Shown here: positions 42,410-49,792 of the stretch, piece after piece
Position numbering within the stretch: the stretch's first letter is position 1
Layout: each line of letters opens with the position of its first letter
Source: Jiangella alba
GTDB lineage: Bacteria; Actinomycetota; Actinomycetes; Jiangellales; Jiangellaceae
Assembly (NCBI RefSeq): GCF_900106035.1
Contig: NZ_FNUC01000004.1
Coordinates: 434,001 to 498,000 of the forward strand
Reading direction: 5' to 3'
DNA: 64,000 nucleotides
Position numbers and translations under genes: made by a program
The notes under the pieces: model-generated
The model's input: only the letters and a program-made list of their open reading frames with translations
The model's database searches: none
What the model was told of the DNA's origin: nothing

Positions 42410-42425
42410 TGTGATCTGCGTCACA
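42410..42425. promoter_or_regulatory. Crp/GlxR-like palindrome
   Basis: TGTGATCTGCGTCACA is a perfect match to TGTGA-N6-TCACA. It overlaps the last codons of the leftward GNAT gene and lies 127 nt upstream of the small membrane-protein gene, its most plausible target. The 10-mer GATCAGCACG occurs beside this site (42390-42399) and beside the one at 11328 (11315-11324). Confidence 0.55.
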
Positions 42426-42879
42426 GCTGACGGGTCATGAAGACGCTGAGCGGGTCGGGGCCGTAGCCGGCGAACGGGGCGCAGTACTCGAACCCGAACT
42501 TCTCGTAGAGCCGCCGGGCCGGCTGGAAGAACGCGTCCGACCCGGTCTCGAGGCTGAGCCGCCGGTATCCCATCGCCCGCGCCTCGCCGACGATGTGGCC
42601 GAGCAGCAGCGACGCGATGCCGCTGCGCTTGCGGGCGGCCGCCGTCCGCATCGACTTCAGCTCGGCGTGCCGTTCGTCCAGCCGCGCGACGGCCCCGCAC
42701 CCGACGACCGTCCCGGCGTCGTCGCGGACCGCCCAGAACGTGACCCCCGGCCGGCGCAGGCCGTCGAGGTCGAGGGCGTGCTTGCTCTCGGGCGGCGAGA
42801 TGGACCGCAGCTCGCGGACGTGCTCGTCCAGGAACGCCGCGATCTCCGCCCCGGCCAGGTCGTCGACGGCGATGCGCAT
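42421..42879 (-). CDS. GNAT-family N-acetyltransferase (PhnO/YbfA-like)
   Basis: A 152-residue acetyltransferase. The beta-strand GVTFWAVRDDAGTVVGCGAV leads to LDERHAELKSMRTAAARKRS, and the acetyl-CoA loop is RKRSGIASLLLGHIVGEA (Arg/Gly-x-Gly/Ala pattern). The C-terminal half has YRRLSLETGSDAFFQPARRL and YEKFGFEYCAPFAGY, typical of motif B. The substrate is unknown. It starts with ATG 42879, isolated from neighbours, with 316 nt of non-coding sequence upstream. Confidence 0.88.
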   Translation of the reverse strand: MRIAVDDLAGAEIAAFLDEHVRELRSISPPESKHALDLDGLRRPGVTFWAVRDDAGTVVGCGAVARLDERHAELKSMRTAAARKRSGIASLLLGHIVGEARAMGYRRLSLETGSDAFFQPARRLYEKFGFEYCAPFAGYGPDPLSVFMTRQL

Positions 42880-43195
42880 GGTGACGACGCTAGGACGCCG
42901 ATGTCACGTCGATGTTTCGCCGGTGTACGGCCCGTTGCGCGCAGGTCCCGACGCACGCGGTTCGGCGCCTGACATAGCCCCTCCCGGCCCGGGTGTGTGA
43001 CCCGCCACGTGGGATGACGACGTGGACGTCATGGTGGTGACGACGAAACCCGAGTCACGGTCGGTGGACCCGCGGCGCGCACCGGAGGTCGCGAGGCACG
43101 TTGCGCCGCCGACGCCCGTCGCCCACGTCACCGCCGATGAGCGGCCGACACGCGTCGCGGTAGGTAGACCCCTCCCGGCCCGGGTGGGGCCCACC
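42880..43195. other. Intergenic region with an 18-nt direct repeat
   Basis: 316 nt between the GNAT start and the SRPBCC stop. It holds two exact copies of CCCCTCCCGGCCCGGGTG (42978-42995 and 43169-43186). The second is followed by a local inverted repeat (GGGTGGGGCCCACCC, 43182-43196) near the SRPBCC stop that could terminate that leftward operon. No credible ORF is present. Confidence 0.5.
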
Positions 43196-43639
43196 CTACG
43201 GGCGGGCACTGACACTCGCGCGCTCACGAACGTCGCGGAGGATGCGGGCGACGGCGAGGCGATGGGCGCCGGACGTGATGACGAGCAGGCGGTAGGCCCG
43301 GCCGTGCGGACCGGGGAACGCGGCCTCGGTGCGCGCGCTCACCGTCGTCCCGCCCGGGGCCGCGGCCAGCGTGAACGTCAACGCGTAGTGGGAGAACCGG
43401 TGCCGCCCGGCCAGCCGGACCAGCCGCTCCGGCTGCACCGCGGCCACCGCGAACCCCGGCACCGTCGCGCCCGGCTCGAGCGGGACCCCGGAAGACCGCC
43501 GCGGCGTGGTCCCGAGCACCCACGACAGCGCGCCCGCCGCGCGCATGCCGCCGACATGCGCACCCAGCGCCGCCCACACGGCGGACGGCGGGGCGGGGAC
43601 CAGCACCTGGTGCTCGTCGACGAACGGGAGGACGGTCAT
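43196..43639 (-). CDS. SRPBCC (START/Bet v1-like) domain protein
   Basis: A 147-residue protein of the SRPBCC superfamily. VDEHQVLVPAPPSAVWAALG is the usual opening strand and helix, followed by alternating strands (RFSHYALTFTLAAAPGGTTV, RTEAAFPGPHGRAYR) and a C-terminal long helix (LVITSGAHRLAVARILRDVR). Such proteins bind a hydrophobic ligand in a deep pocket; no catalytic motif is evident. The ATG overlaps the SGNH hydrolase stop (ATGA), and both are downstream of a TetR gene. Confidence 0.8.
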   Translation of the reverse strand: MTVLPFVDEHQVLVPAPPSAVWAALGAHVGGMRAAGALSWVLGTTPRRSSGVPLEPGATVPGFAVAAVQPERLVRLAGRHRFSHYALTFTLAAAPGGTTVSARTEAAFPGPHGRAYRLLVITSGAHRLAVARILRDVRERASVSARP

Positions 43640-44331
43640 GTCGCCGGGATGGCGGCGACGACGGCGGAGGCCCAGACGTGGTAGCCGGTCGCGGACGGGT
43701 GGAAGCGGTCGGCGCTGAAGAAGTCCATCGACGGCAGCCCGTCCGACGCGACCGTCGTCCACGCCACCCGCGGCCGCGCCGCGCACACGTCCCGCGACAC
43801 CGCGTCGACGGCGGACGCCCGCTCGCCGAGGTAGCGCCGCAGCGCCCGCGGCAGCGCCGGGAACAGCCCGAACGGCGGCACTCCCGCGACGACCACCCAG
43901 GCCGACCGGTCCGTGAGGCCGTCGACGATCGCGGCGAGGTCGGCGCCCCAGTCGGCCGGCGAGCGCCGGGTGAGCACGTCGTTCGCCCCGGCCAGCACCA
44001 CGGCCACGTCGTACGAGCCGGTCAGGCGGGGCAGCAGCCGGTGCCGGACCCGCCGCGCCGTCGCGCCGTGCTGCGCGGCCACCGTCCAGGTGACCGGGCG
44101 ACCGGCCCGGGCGGCGAGCAGCCCCGCCAGCGCGCCGGCGAACCCGTCGTCGTGCGAAGAGACGCCCGACCCGGCCGCCGTCGACTCGCCGAGCACCGCC
44201 ACCCGCAGCGGCGCGCCCGCGCCGTCGCCGATCGTGCCGGTCACGCGGTCGTCGACCGGCTCGGCCAGCGTGAACGTCGAGCGCACCCACAGCCCCTGCA
44301 CCGCGACCAGGGGCAGCAGCAGCCGGTTCAC
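43636..44331 (-). CDS. SGNH/GDSL-family hydrolase
   Basis: A 231-residue esterase-like protein with the four SGNH blocks: Ser in VAVLGESTAAGSGVS (block I), a Gly in the ATARRVRHRLLPRL region (block II), Asn in VVLAGANDVLTR (block III) and Asp-x-x-His in SADRFHPSATGYHVWA (block V). The N-terminus has a short hydrophobic segment (LLLPLVAVQGLWV), which could be a weak signal or membrane anchor. It would deacylate a small ester or thioester. The GTG at 44331 overlaps the TetR stop (GTGA). Confidence 0.86.
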   Translation of the reverse strand: MNRLLLPLVAVQGLWVRSTFTLAEPVDDRVTGTIGDGAGAPLRVAVLGESTAAGSGVSSHDDGFAGALAGLLAARAGRPVTWTVAAQHGATARRVRHRLLPRLTGSYDVAVVLAGANDVLTRRSPADWGADLAAIVDGLTDRSAWVVVAGVPPFGLFPALPRALRRYLGERASAVDAVSRDVCAARPRVAWTTVASDGLPSMDFFSADRFHPSATGYHVWASAVVAAIPAT

Positions 44332-44885
44332 GAGGCCGCACCGGGCAGCAGGGTGCCGACGGCCGCCCGAGTGCCGTCGGCGAGATCGACGCCGATGGCC
44401 TGCAGCAGCACCACCAGGGCGCCGTCGGCCAGGAACCGGGCGAGGTCGTCGGCGCCGGCGCCGGTCAGCGCGGCCGACTCGCCGAGGAGGACGGTGATGA
44501 CGCCGCGGCAGCGCTCGGCCACCACCTCGTCGCGCCGGGCGATCGCCGACGCCTGCAGCCACAGCCCGCCGGTGACGCCGCCGGAGAGCAGTTCGCGAAA
44601 GCCCGCGCCCATCGCCGTCATCGGGTCGCCGGGCCGGTCGGACGCGGCCGCGCGGAACGCCGTCCGCACCCGCTCCTCCACCTCGTCGACGCAGGCCACC
44701 AAGAGCCCCTGCTTGCTGCCGAAGAGCCGGAAGACGTACGGCTGCGACACCCCGATCTCGTCCGCGACGCGTTGCAGCGCGGCCGTGGTCAGGCCGTCGT
44801 CGGCGATGACCCGCATCGCGACGGCGACGGCGTCGGCTCGCCGCTGCGACGCGGTACTGCGTACCTCTGCCATACCTCGCAGCAT
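44328..44885 (-). CDS. TetR-family transcriptional regulator
   Basis: A 185-residue TetR protein. The N-terminal HTH reads RRADAVAVAMRVIADDGLTT, then ALQRVADEIGVSQPYVFRLF and GSKQGLL, a clear TetR domain (about 10-55). The C-terminal helical domain would bind an inducer. Start is either ATG 44885 or ATG 44873 (MAEVRSTASQ); the second has CGAGG very close and gives the usual length. A perfect 16-bp palindrome starts 6 nt upstream of the first ATG. It leads an operon with the SGNH and SRPBCC genes and is divergent from the MOSC gene. Confidence 0.88.
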   Translation of the reverse strand: MLRGMAEVRSTASQRRADAVAVAMRVIADDGLTTAALQRVADEIGVSQPYVFRLFGSKQGLLVACVDEVEERVRTAFRAAASDRPGDPMTAMGAGFRELLSGGVTGGLWLQASAIARRDEVVAERCRGVITVLLGESAALTGAGADDLARFLADGALVVLLQAIGVDLADGTRAAVGTLLPGAAS

Positions 44886-44890
44886 GTCAG

Positions 44891-44906
44891 AAGTAAGTAC
44901 TTACTT
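44891..44906. promoter_or_regulatory. TetR-type operator in divergent promoter
   Basis: AAGTAAGTACTTACTT is a perfect 16-bp palindrome, AT-rich in a GC-rich setting, midway between the TetR start (44885) and the MOSC start (44932). This is the standard place for a TetR-family site controlling both directions. Confidence 0.75.
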
Positions 44907-44931
44907 ACAAGAGTCGGGCTAGCATCGGGGG

Positions 44932-45477
44932 GTGAACGGCGATGGCCGCCCGGTCGAGATCGTGGCGCTGCTGGTCTCACCGGTGCACGCGTACGAAGGC
45001 CGGCCGCAGGACGGGCCGCGGCCCGATCCGGCGCCCGCCGCCCGGACGGAGGTCACGGTGCGCGCCGGGCTCGGGCTGGTCGGCGACCGCTACTTCGGCC
45101 GGCCGGCGCACCGCAACGCCGCCGTCACGCTCATCGACGCCGCCGCCCTCGACGACCTCGCCGCGGCGCTCGGCCTGGATCATCCGCTCGATCCGCTGCT
45201 GACCAGGCGCAACATCGCGATCCGCGGCTTCCCGGTCGATCAGCTCGCCGCGCGGCGGCCGGAGCCGGGCGCGCTGTTCACGCTCGACTCCGGCGCGGGG
45301 CCGATCCGGTTCCAGGCGCACCGGGCGGCGAACCCGTGCGCCTGGATGGACGTCGCGCTGGCACCGGGTGCGTTCCGCGGGCTGCGCGGCCGCGGCGGCG
45401 TCCGCTGCACCCCGCTCGACGACGGCGTGCTGCGACTCGGGCCGGCGACCCTCACGGTCGAGTCGGGCGCCGACTGA
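44932..45477 (+). CDS. MOSC-domain protein
   Basis: A 181-residue MOSC (molybdenum cofactor sulfurase C-terminal-like) protein. Family features: ALLVSPVHAYEGRPQDGP near the N-terminus, GLVGDRYFG, VTLIDAAALDDL, RRNIAIRGFPVDQL and the conserved Cys in AANPCAWMD, which carries the persulfide or molybdenum-linked sulfur. MOSC proteins handle sulfur transfer to metal clusters or reduce N-oxides with bound Moco; stand-alone members are often uncharacterised. GTG 44932 lies 26 nt downstream of the TetR-type palindrome, so it is probably repressed by the divergent TetR protein. Confidence 0.88.
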   Translation: MNGDGRPVEIVALLVSPVHAYEGRPQDGPRPDPAPAARTEVTVRAGLGLVGDRYFGRPAHRNAAVTLIDAAALDDLAAALGLDHPLDPLLTRRNIAIRGFPVDQLAARRPEPGALFTLDSGAGPIRFQAHRAANPCAWMDVALAPGAFRGLRGRGGVRCTPLDDGVLRLGPATLTVESGAD

Positions 45478-45490
45478 GGGCGGGCGGACC

Positions 45491-45763
45491 TCAGCCCAGC
45501 CCGAGCCGCTGCCAGGTCTGCTTGCCGGGGATGCCGTCGGCGTCGGTGCCCTTCCAGCCCTGATCCTCCTGGAACGCCTTGACCGCGGCCTGGTCGGTAG
45601 CCGACCACGTGCGGCTGGGGCCCTCCTTGTAGAGGTCGCGGTATTTCTTGCTCCGCAGCACCAATGCCGAGCCGACCAGGAGCACATAGTCGTTGACCTT
45701 GCCCGCCCCGAACACCTCGGGACCGGGATACGGAACCACCTCGACCACAACAGCTTCGGACAT
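45491..45763 (-). CDS. Small peptidoglycan-binding-domain protein
   Basis: A 90-residue protein made almost entirely of one peptidoglycan-binding-like helical module. VPYPGPEVFGAGKVNDYVLL and YRDLYKEGPSRTWSATDQAA lead to VKAFQEDQGWKGTDADGIPG and KQTWQRLGLG. This form is common in actinobacterial wall hydrolases and endolysins, but here no catalytic domain or signal peptide accompanies it. GGAGGGG precedes ATG 45763 by about 5 nt. It is divergent (240 nt) from the STAND-like NTPase gene at 46000. It could be a free wall-binding adaptor or a degraded lysin. Confidence 0.82.
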   Translation of the reverse strand: MSEAVVVEVVPYPGPEVFGAGKVNDYVLLVGSALVLRSKKYRDLYKEGPSRTWSATDQAAVKAFQEDQGWKGTDADGIPGKQTWQRLGLG

Positions 45764-45999
45764 GTCCCCTCCAGCGTGATCGGCCACGATCGTGAAGCAC
45801 AGCGTAGGGACTGCGGGCGCCGGTTCGCAGCATCTTCACCCACGCCATCTGTGCACACCGCCCATGACCTTTAGTCATGACAGTCTCGACGCGACCGTCA
45901 CCGGATCGAGTCCCAGAAGTGATCAAAAATGATGATCACGATGACTCCCAGAATCGTGACAAGGCGGGAATAATGGCGATGTAGTGCAGGGGGACGATC
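45764..45999. other. AT-richer divergent spacer with three small inverted repeats
   Basis: Contains CATGAC/GTCATG (45863-45868, 45874-45879), GTGATCA/TGATCAC (45919-45925, 45933-45939) and CACGAT/ATCGTG (45937-45942, 45953-45958), plus a direct TCCCAGAA (45911, 45946). Composition is noticeably more AT-rich than the surroundings. AGGGGG at 45988-45993 is the ribosome site of the gene at 46000. Confidence 0.5.
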
Positions 46000-47382
46000 G
46001 TGATGCAGAACAGCGGCGTGCGGTGGAGCACTCCGCACCAGCAGTCGGTGCGACTGGTCGTCGTGACAGCCGTGGCCGCTTCGAGCGCCGCCCTGGCCCA
46101 GTACTGGACCGGCATCCCGTGGGGGCTGCTGCTCGCCCTGTGCGCCATCGCGGGCGTCGGCACACCGCTGGTGTGGTGGCTGCGGCAGCGAGCGGCGAGC
46201 TGGGACCAGCGCGAGCACGCCGTCGAGTCGACCATCCGCTCCGCCGTCGATGCCGGCGCACTGCCACGGACGGGCGACTCCGCACTCCAGCTGTTCGGCG
46301 TCCATCGCGCCCCGCTGCACATGACCTACCTGACGAGGAACGCGCATGCGGAGATCGTGACGGCGCTGCAGACGGGCCAGCCGACACTGCTCGTGGGACA
46401 CGCCATGGCGGGCAAGTCGCGGCTGGGCGCGGAGGTCGTCCGCCGGCACTACGCCGAACTGCCCCTCGTCGTCCCGGCGCCGCCGCGCGGGCTGGCGCAG
46501 CTCTTCGGCGCGGGCGGGAGCCCCGTGCGCACGGTGATCTGGCTCGACGACCTCGAGCGCTATCTGGGCGACGACCTGTTCCGGGTCGAGTGGCTCGATC
46601 GCGCGGTCCATGCCGGGAACGTCGTGGTGGCGACCATGCGGTCCAGGCCGTACGAGCGGTTCCTGCCGCACGGGGACCTCCAGCGTTCCCAGTGGGAGCT
46701 GCTCGAACGGTTCCGGCCCGTGTGGCTGCACGCGGATCCCGACGAGCGCAGGCGGCTGGCCGCGATGATCGACGACCCCCGCATGCGGGCCGGCGTGCTG
46801 CGATACGGCCTCGCCGAGTACCTCGGGGGCGCGGTGCTGGCGATCGCACGGCTGCACGCCGGCGAGTCCGAGCACCCGCTCGGCGCGGCCATGGTGCATG
46901 CCGCCGCCGACTGGCGGCGCGTGGGCCTCGACGCCGTCCCGGAGCCGGTCCTGGCCCGGCTGGCCCGCCGCTACCTGCCGGAACCCGGCCGCCGCGGCAG
47001 CGCGGACCGCACGGCCCGCGCGATCGAATGGGCGAGCGAGCCGATCGATCACACCGTCGCACTCCTGGAACCGACGGCGGGTGGCTGGCGTGCTTTCGAC
47101 CCGGTGGTGGACCACCTCGCGGCGGAGGGCCGACCGGTGCCGGACGCGGTCTGGAACGCCGCGCTGCGGTCGGCCGGCGACCGGTTGATCGCCGTCTGTC
47201 ACGCCGCGGCCGCGGTGCATCACCGGCAGGACGTCGCGGAACGCGCCTGGCGCCGGGCGCTGGAACGCCACGGCGACACCGCCGTGCTGACCGCCCGGCT
47301 GCTGCGCGACCTGCGGGGTTCCGCCCCCGACGCCGCGTGGTGGACCGACCCGCCGTCGCCGCCCGACTGGCTCCGGCCGTGA
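46000..47382 (+). CDS. Membrane-tethered STAND-like P-loop NTPase
   Basis: A 460-residue protein. Two N-terminal membrane segments (about 17-34 and 41-61) are followed by a cytoplasmic NTPase: Walker A GHAMAGKS (133-140) and Walker B TVIWLDDLERYL (178-189). The paired acidic residues and the LDDLERYL block resemble nSTAND-type sensors of bacterial conflict proteins. The last 200 residues are helical (TPR- or winged-helix-like) without a named effector. Start is GTG 46000 or ATG 46003. No nuclease, TIR, CHAT or protease domain is fused, so an effector, if any, must be encoded elsewhere. Divergent from the peptidoglycan-binding gene. Confidence 0.75.
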   Translation: MMQNSGVRWSTPHQQSVRLVVVTAVAASSAALAQYWTGIPWGLLLALCAIAGVGTPLVWWLRQRAASWDQREHAVESTIRSAVDAGALPRTGDSALQLFGVHRAPLHMTYLTRNAHAEIVTALQTGQPTLLVGHAMAGKSRLGAEVVRRHYAELPLVVPAPPRGLAQLFGAGGSPVRTVIWLDDLERYLGDDLFRVEWLDRAVHAGNVVVATMRSRPYERFLPHGDLQRSQWELLERFRPVWLHADPDERRRLAAMIDDPRMRAGVLRYGLAEYLGGAVLAIARLHAGESEHPLGAAMVHAAADWRRVGLDAVPEPVLARLARRYLPEPGRRGSADRTARAIEWASEPIDHTVALLEPTAGGWRAFDPVVDHLAAEGRPVPDAVWNAALRSAGDRLIAVCHAAAAVHHRQDVAERAWRRALERHGDTAVLTARLLRDLRGSAPDAAWWTDPPSPPDWLRP

Positions 47383-47511
47383 CGCGACGCTGACCCGGCG
47401 GCTGCGCGCGGCGCCGGAATCTCCCTGCAGAGGCTTGCCCAGCCCGGGCCGCACGGCTACCGTGGCACGACGTTTCATGTCGATCCGCCGGACTTGTCAG
47501 GGAGTGGACGC

Positions 47512-49476
47512 ATGCCACGCACCGCCGTCGTCGCCGCCATCGCCGCACTGGGACTCGCCGCCGGGCTGGGGGTGAGCACGTCGGCCGCCGCGTCCGGTGA
47601 GTTCCGCACGTTCGACGCGGAGCCGCTCGGCGCCGCGCCGGCCGGTTACACCACGCAGGGCGACATCACCGTCGCCGAGGCGCCGTTCGGGCCGCCCGGG
47701 AACCGCGCGGTGCACCTGGCCGACTACACGGCGACCCTCCAGTCGCGACTGCAGATTCCCGCCCCCGCGGCCGCTGCCAGGCGGTTCGAGTTCGACCTCG
47801 CGATGCACACGACGCGCCAGGCGGTGTTCCTGGCCGTGCATGCCGACGGCGACAACCCGGCGCTCGGCGCGTACCGGTTCATGATCACCCCGATGTACGC
47901 CTACGGCGGCAGCAGCACCGCGCAGGTCCTGGTCTACGACGGACGGCAGTACCTGCGCCTGGCCACCGTCCCGATGCTGACGGCGCGCGACCACCCGAGC
48001 CGGGTCCGCATCGACGCGAGCGGCGACGCGGCCGTGCTGACGGTGAACGGAATGTCGTTCCGTACCACGGTGCGGGCGTCCGGCGGCAGCGCGATCACCG
48101 GCCTCGAGCTGGCGTCCAGCGGCGCGGCCGGGGTCGGCTCCGACGCCTACCTGGACGACGTCGCGCTGAGCGAGCTGGACCCGGCCGGCCCCGCGCTGGC
48201 CGAAGGGCTGCCCGTCACCGGCGTCCTCCCGTCCTACGTCGCCGAGAAGCACCCGGCGTCCACCGTCGTCGCGACCATCGACGCGCCCGGCGTGCGGGCG
48301 GGGCAGGTCCGCGCCAGCGTCGTCGTCGACGGCGTCGACCGGCCGTTCGCGGGCCGCGTGCACGGCGAGCCCGGCCGGCTGGCCGTCAGCGCCGCCATCG
48401 ACGCCACCGACATCGGCCTGCACCCGGTCACCGTCACCGTCACCGACCTGCGCGCCGGCGTCACCCGCTCGACCCAGCTGCGCATCCAGGCGTACTCGCC
48501 GATCCCCGCCCAGGTCGTCGCGCAGGAGCCGGAGGGCGCCGCCGAGCCGCGGTTCCCCGACGCGGTCCGGCTGCCTGACGGCACGATCGTGCTGGCCTAC
48601 CACTACGCCGACGCGCACACGAAGGCCGACGGCGTCGTCCGCATGGTCCGCTCGGCCGACGGTGGCGCCACCTGGACCGACCCCGTCACCGTCGCGGCCA
48701 CCGACGGCGCCGACAACCGCGACCCGAAGCTCAGCGTGCTGCGCGACGGCACGGTGCTGGTGACGGTGTTCCGCACCGACTGGTCGACCAGCCCCGAGAG
48801 CAACCTCGGCACGTTCGTCTACCGCTCGGCCGACGGCGGGCTGACGTTTCCCGAGGTCACGCAGGTCGAGAGCGCGCAGCCGGGCGCCTGGCAGCACGGT
48901 CCCGCCGTCGAGCTGCCGAACGGCGACATCCTGCAGCCGCTGTACGGGTACGGCGCGCGGGTCGCCCGCAGCACCGACGGCGGGCGCACCTTCCCCGCTG
49001 CGAACGAGCGCACCGTCGTCGAGGACGACGAGCGGTTCTCCAACGGCGAGCCGAACATCGTCCGGCTGCCCGGCGGCGAGCTGGTCATGCAGATCCGGCG
49101 GCACGACAACCTGCTGGCGATCGAGAGCGAGTCGACCCTCGTCCGTTCCTTCGACGACGGCCAGACCTGGACCGACCCCGAGCCGACCGGCCTGCCCGCG
49201 TCGTCGGCGCACCTGCTGGTCACCGACGACGGCTCGGTGCTGATGACCTACGGCAACTACGCCCAGGCCGGGCGGCCGACGTACGGCGTGCTGATCGACG
49301 ACCCGTCCGGGCCGTGGACGGACCAGCGGCCGCTGGCGCTGTACAACTCCGGCTGGGAGGACCAGGCCAACCCCACCACCGTCCAGCTCGACGACGGCTC
49401 CTTCCTCTCCTTCGGCTTCGACGTCGCCGCCCGCACCGTCGTCTCCTTCCGCACCACCGCCGCCGACTACGACTGA
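47512..49476 (+). CDS. Secreted sialidase-fold (BNR/Asp-box) protein with N-terminal carbohydrate-binding-like domain
   Basis: A 654-residue exported protein. Signal peptide 1-28 (VVAAIAALGLAAGLGVSTSA). Residues about 30-225 look like a concanavalin-type beta sandwich, about 235-320 an Ig-like domain, and about 330-654 a beta-propeller with Asp boxes: SADGGATWTDP, SADGGLTFPE, STDGGRTFPA and SFDDGQTWTDP. FPDAVRLPDGTIVLAYHY is the strand that precedes the active site in bacterial sialidases. Whether the catalytic Arg triad, Tyr and Glu of GH33 are complete cannot be judged by eye. GGGAG precedes ATG 47512. It probably attacks or binds an extracellular glycan. Confidence 0.85.
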   Translation: MPRTAVVAAIAALGLAAGLGVSTSAAASGEFRTFDAEPLGAAPAGYTTQGDITVAEAPFGPPGNRAVHLADYTATLQSRLQIPAPAAAARRFEFDLAMHTTRQAVFLAVHADGDNPALGAYRFMITPMYAYGGSSTAQVLVYDGRQYLRLATVPMLTARDHPSRVRIDASGDAAVLTVNGMSFRTTVRASGGSAITGLELASSGAAGVGSDAYLDDVALSELDPAGPALAEGLPVTGVLPSYVAEKHPASTVVATIDAPGVRAGQVRASVVVDGVDRPFAGRVHGEPGRLAVSAAIDATDIGLHPVTVTVTDLRAGVTRSTQLRIQAYSPIPAQVVAQEPEGAAEPRFPDAVRLPDGTIVLAYHYADAHTKADGVVRMVRSADGGATWTDPVTVAATDGADNRDPKLSVLRDGTVLVTVFRTDWSTSPESNLGTFVYRSADGGLTFPEVTQVESAQPGAWQHGPAVELPNGDILQPLYGYGARVARSTDGGRTFPAANERTVVEDDERFSNGEPNIVRLPGGELVMQIRRHDNLLAIESESTLVRSFDDGQTWTDPEPTGLPASSAHLLVTDDGSVLMTYGNYAQAGRPTYGVLIDDPSGPWTDQRPLALYNSGWEDQANPTTVQLDDGSFLSFGFDVAARTVVSFRTTAADYD

Positions 49477-49792
49477 GCGCTTGATCGTCCACATGGCGGA
49501 CGGTGGGCGTCTCAGCAGGTAACCATTTGGCATTGCACTCGTCACAATTCCGCTGCTCCGGACGTGTCCGGTTGGCCGACTATCGCCGCCTTGGGCTAGC
49601 GTCACCAGCGACCGAACCAGACCAGACGCGGTTGGGGTTGTCGGCCGACGGTGCGGGCTCAAGCCCGCGGTGCCGCTTTCGTCCCCGCTCGCGTCGCTCG
49701 TCGCGTGGCTCACCGGCCGCCCTGAACGTGGGCGCCGAAAGCGCGCCCGGTGGAACCGGTGCGTCGCGTGGCAGACGAACGAAGGGGAGGGC
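49477..49792. other. Upstream region of the betaine-transport operon
   Basis: 316 nt before the ATPase gene. It contains the inverted repeat CCGGACGTGTCCGG (49558-49571), a possible operator, and a short GC stem-loop GCGGGC-TCAA-GCCCGC (49653-49668) that may be leader structure. I looked for a riboswitch because osmoprotectant operons can have one, but found no recognisable consensus. Confidence 0.45.

Noticed and set aside
43022..43684. A 220-codon rightward frame across the SRPBCC gene
   Set aside because: It is antisense to the SRPBCC gene and lacks domain-like sequence; its 5' part lies in the repeat-bearing spacer.
45491..45763. Prophage remnant suggested by the lysin-like peptidoglycan-binding domain
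   Set aside because: No other phage gene, integrase or attachment-site repeat is nearby; the domain is also common in actinobacterial wall proteins.
49477..49792. Possible c-di-AMP or other riboswitch upstream of the betaine operon
   Set aside because: Only a short stem-loop and a small palindrome are visible; no conserved riboswitch core could be matched by eye.
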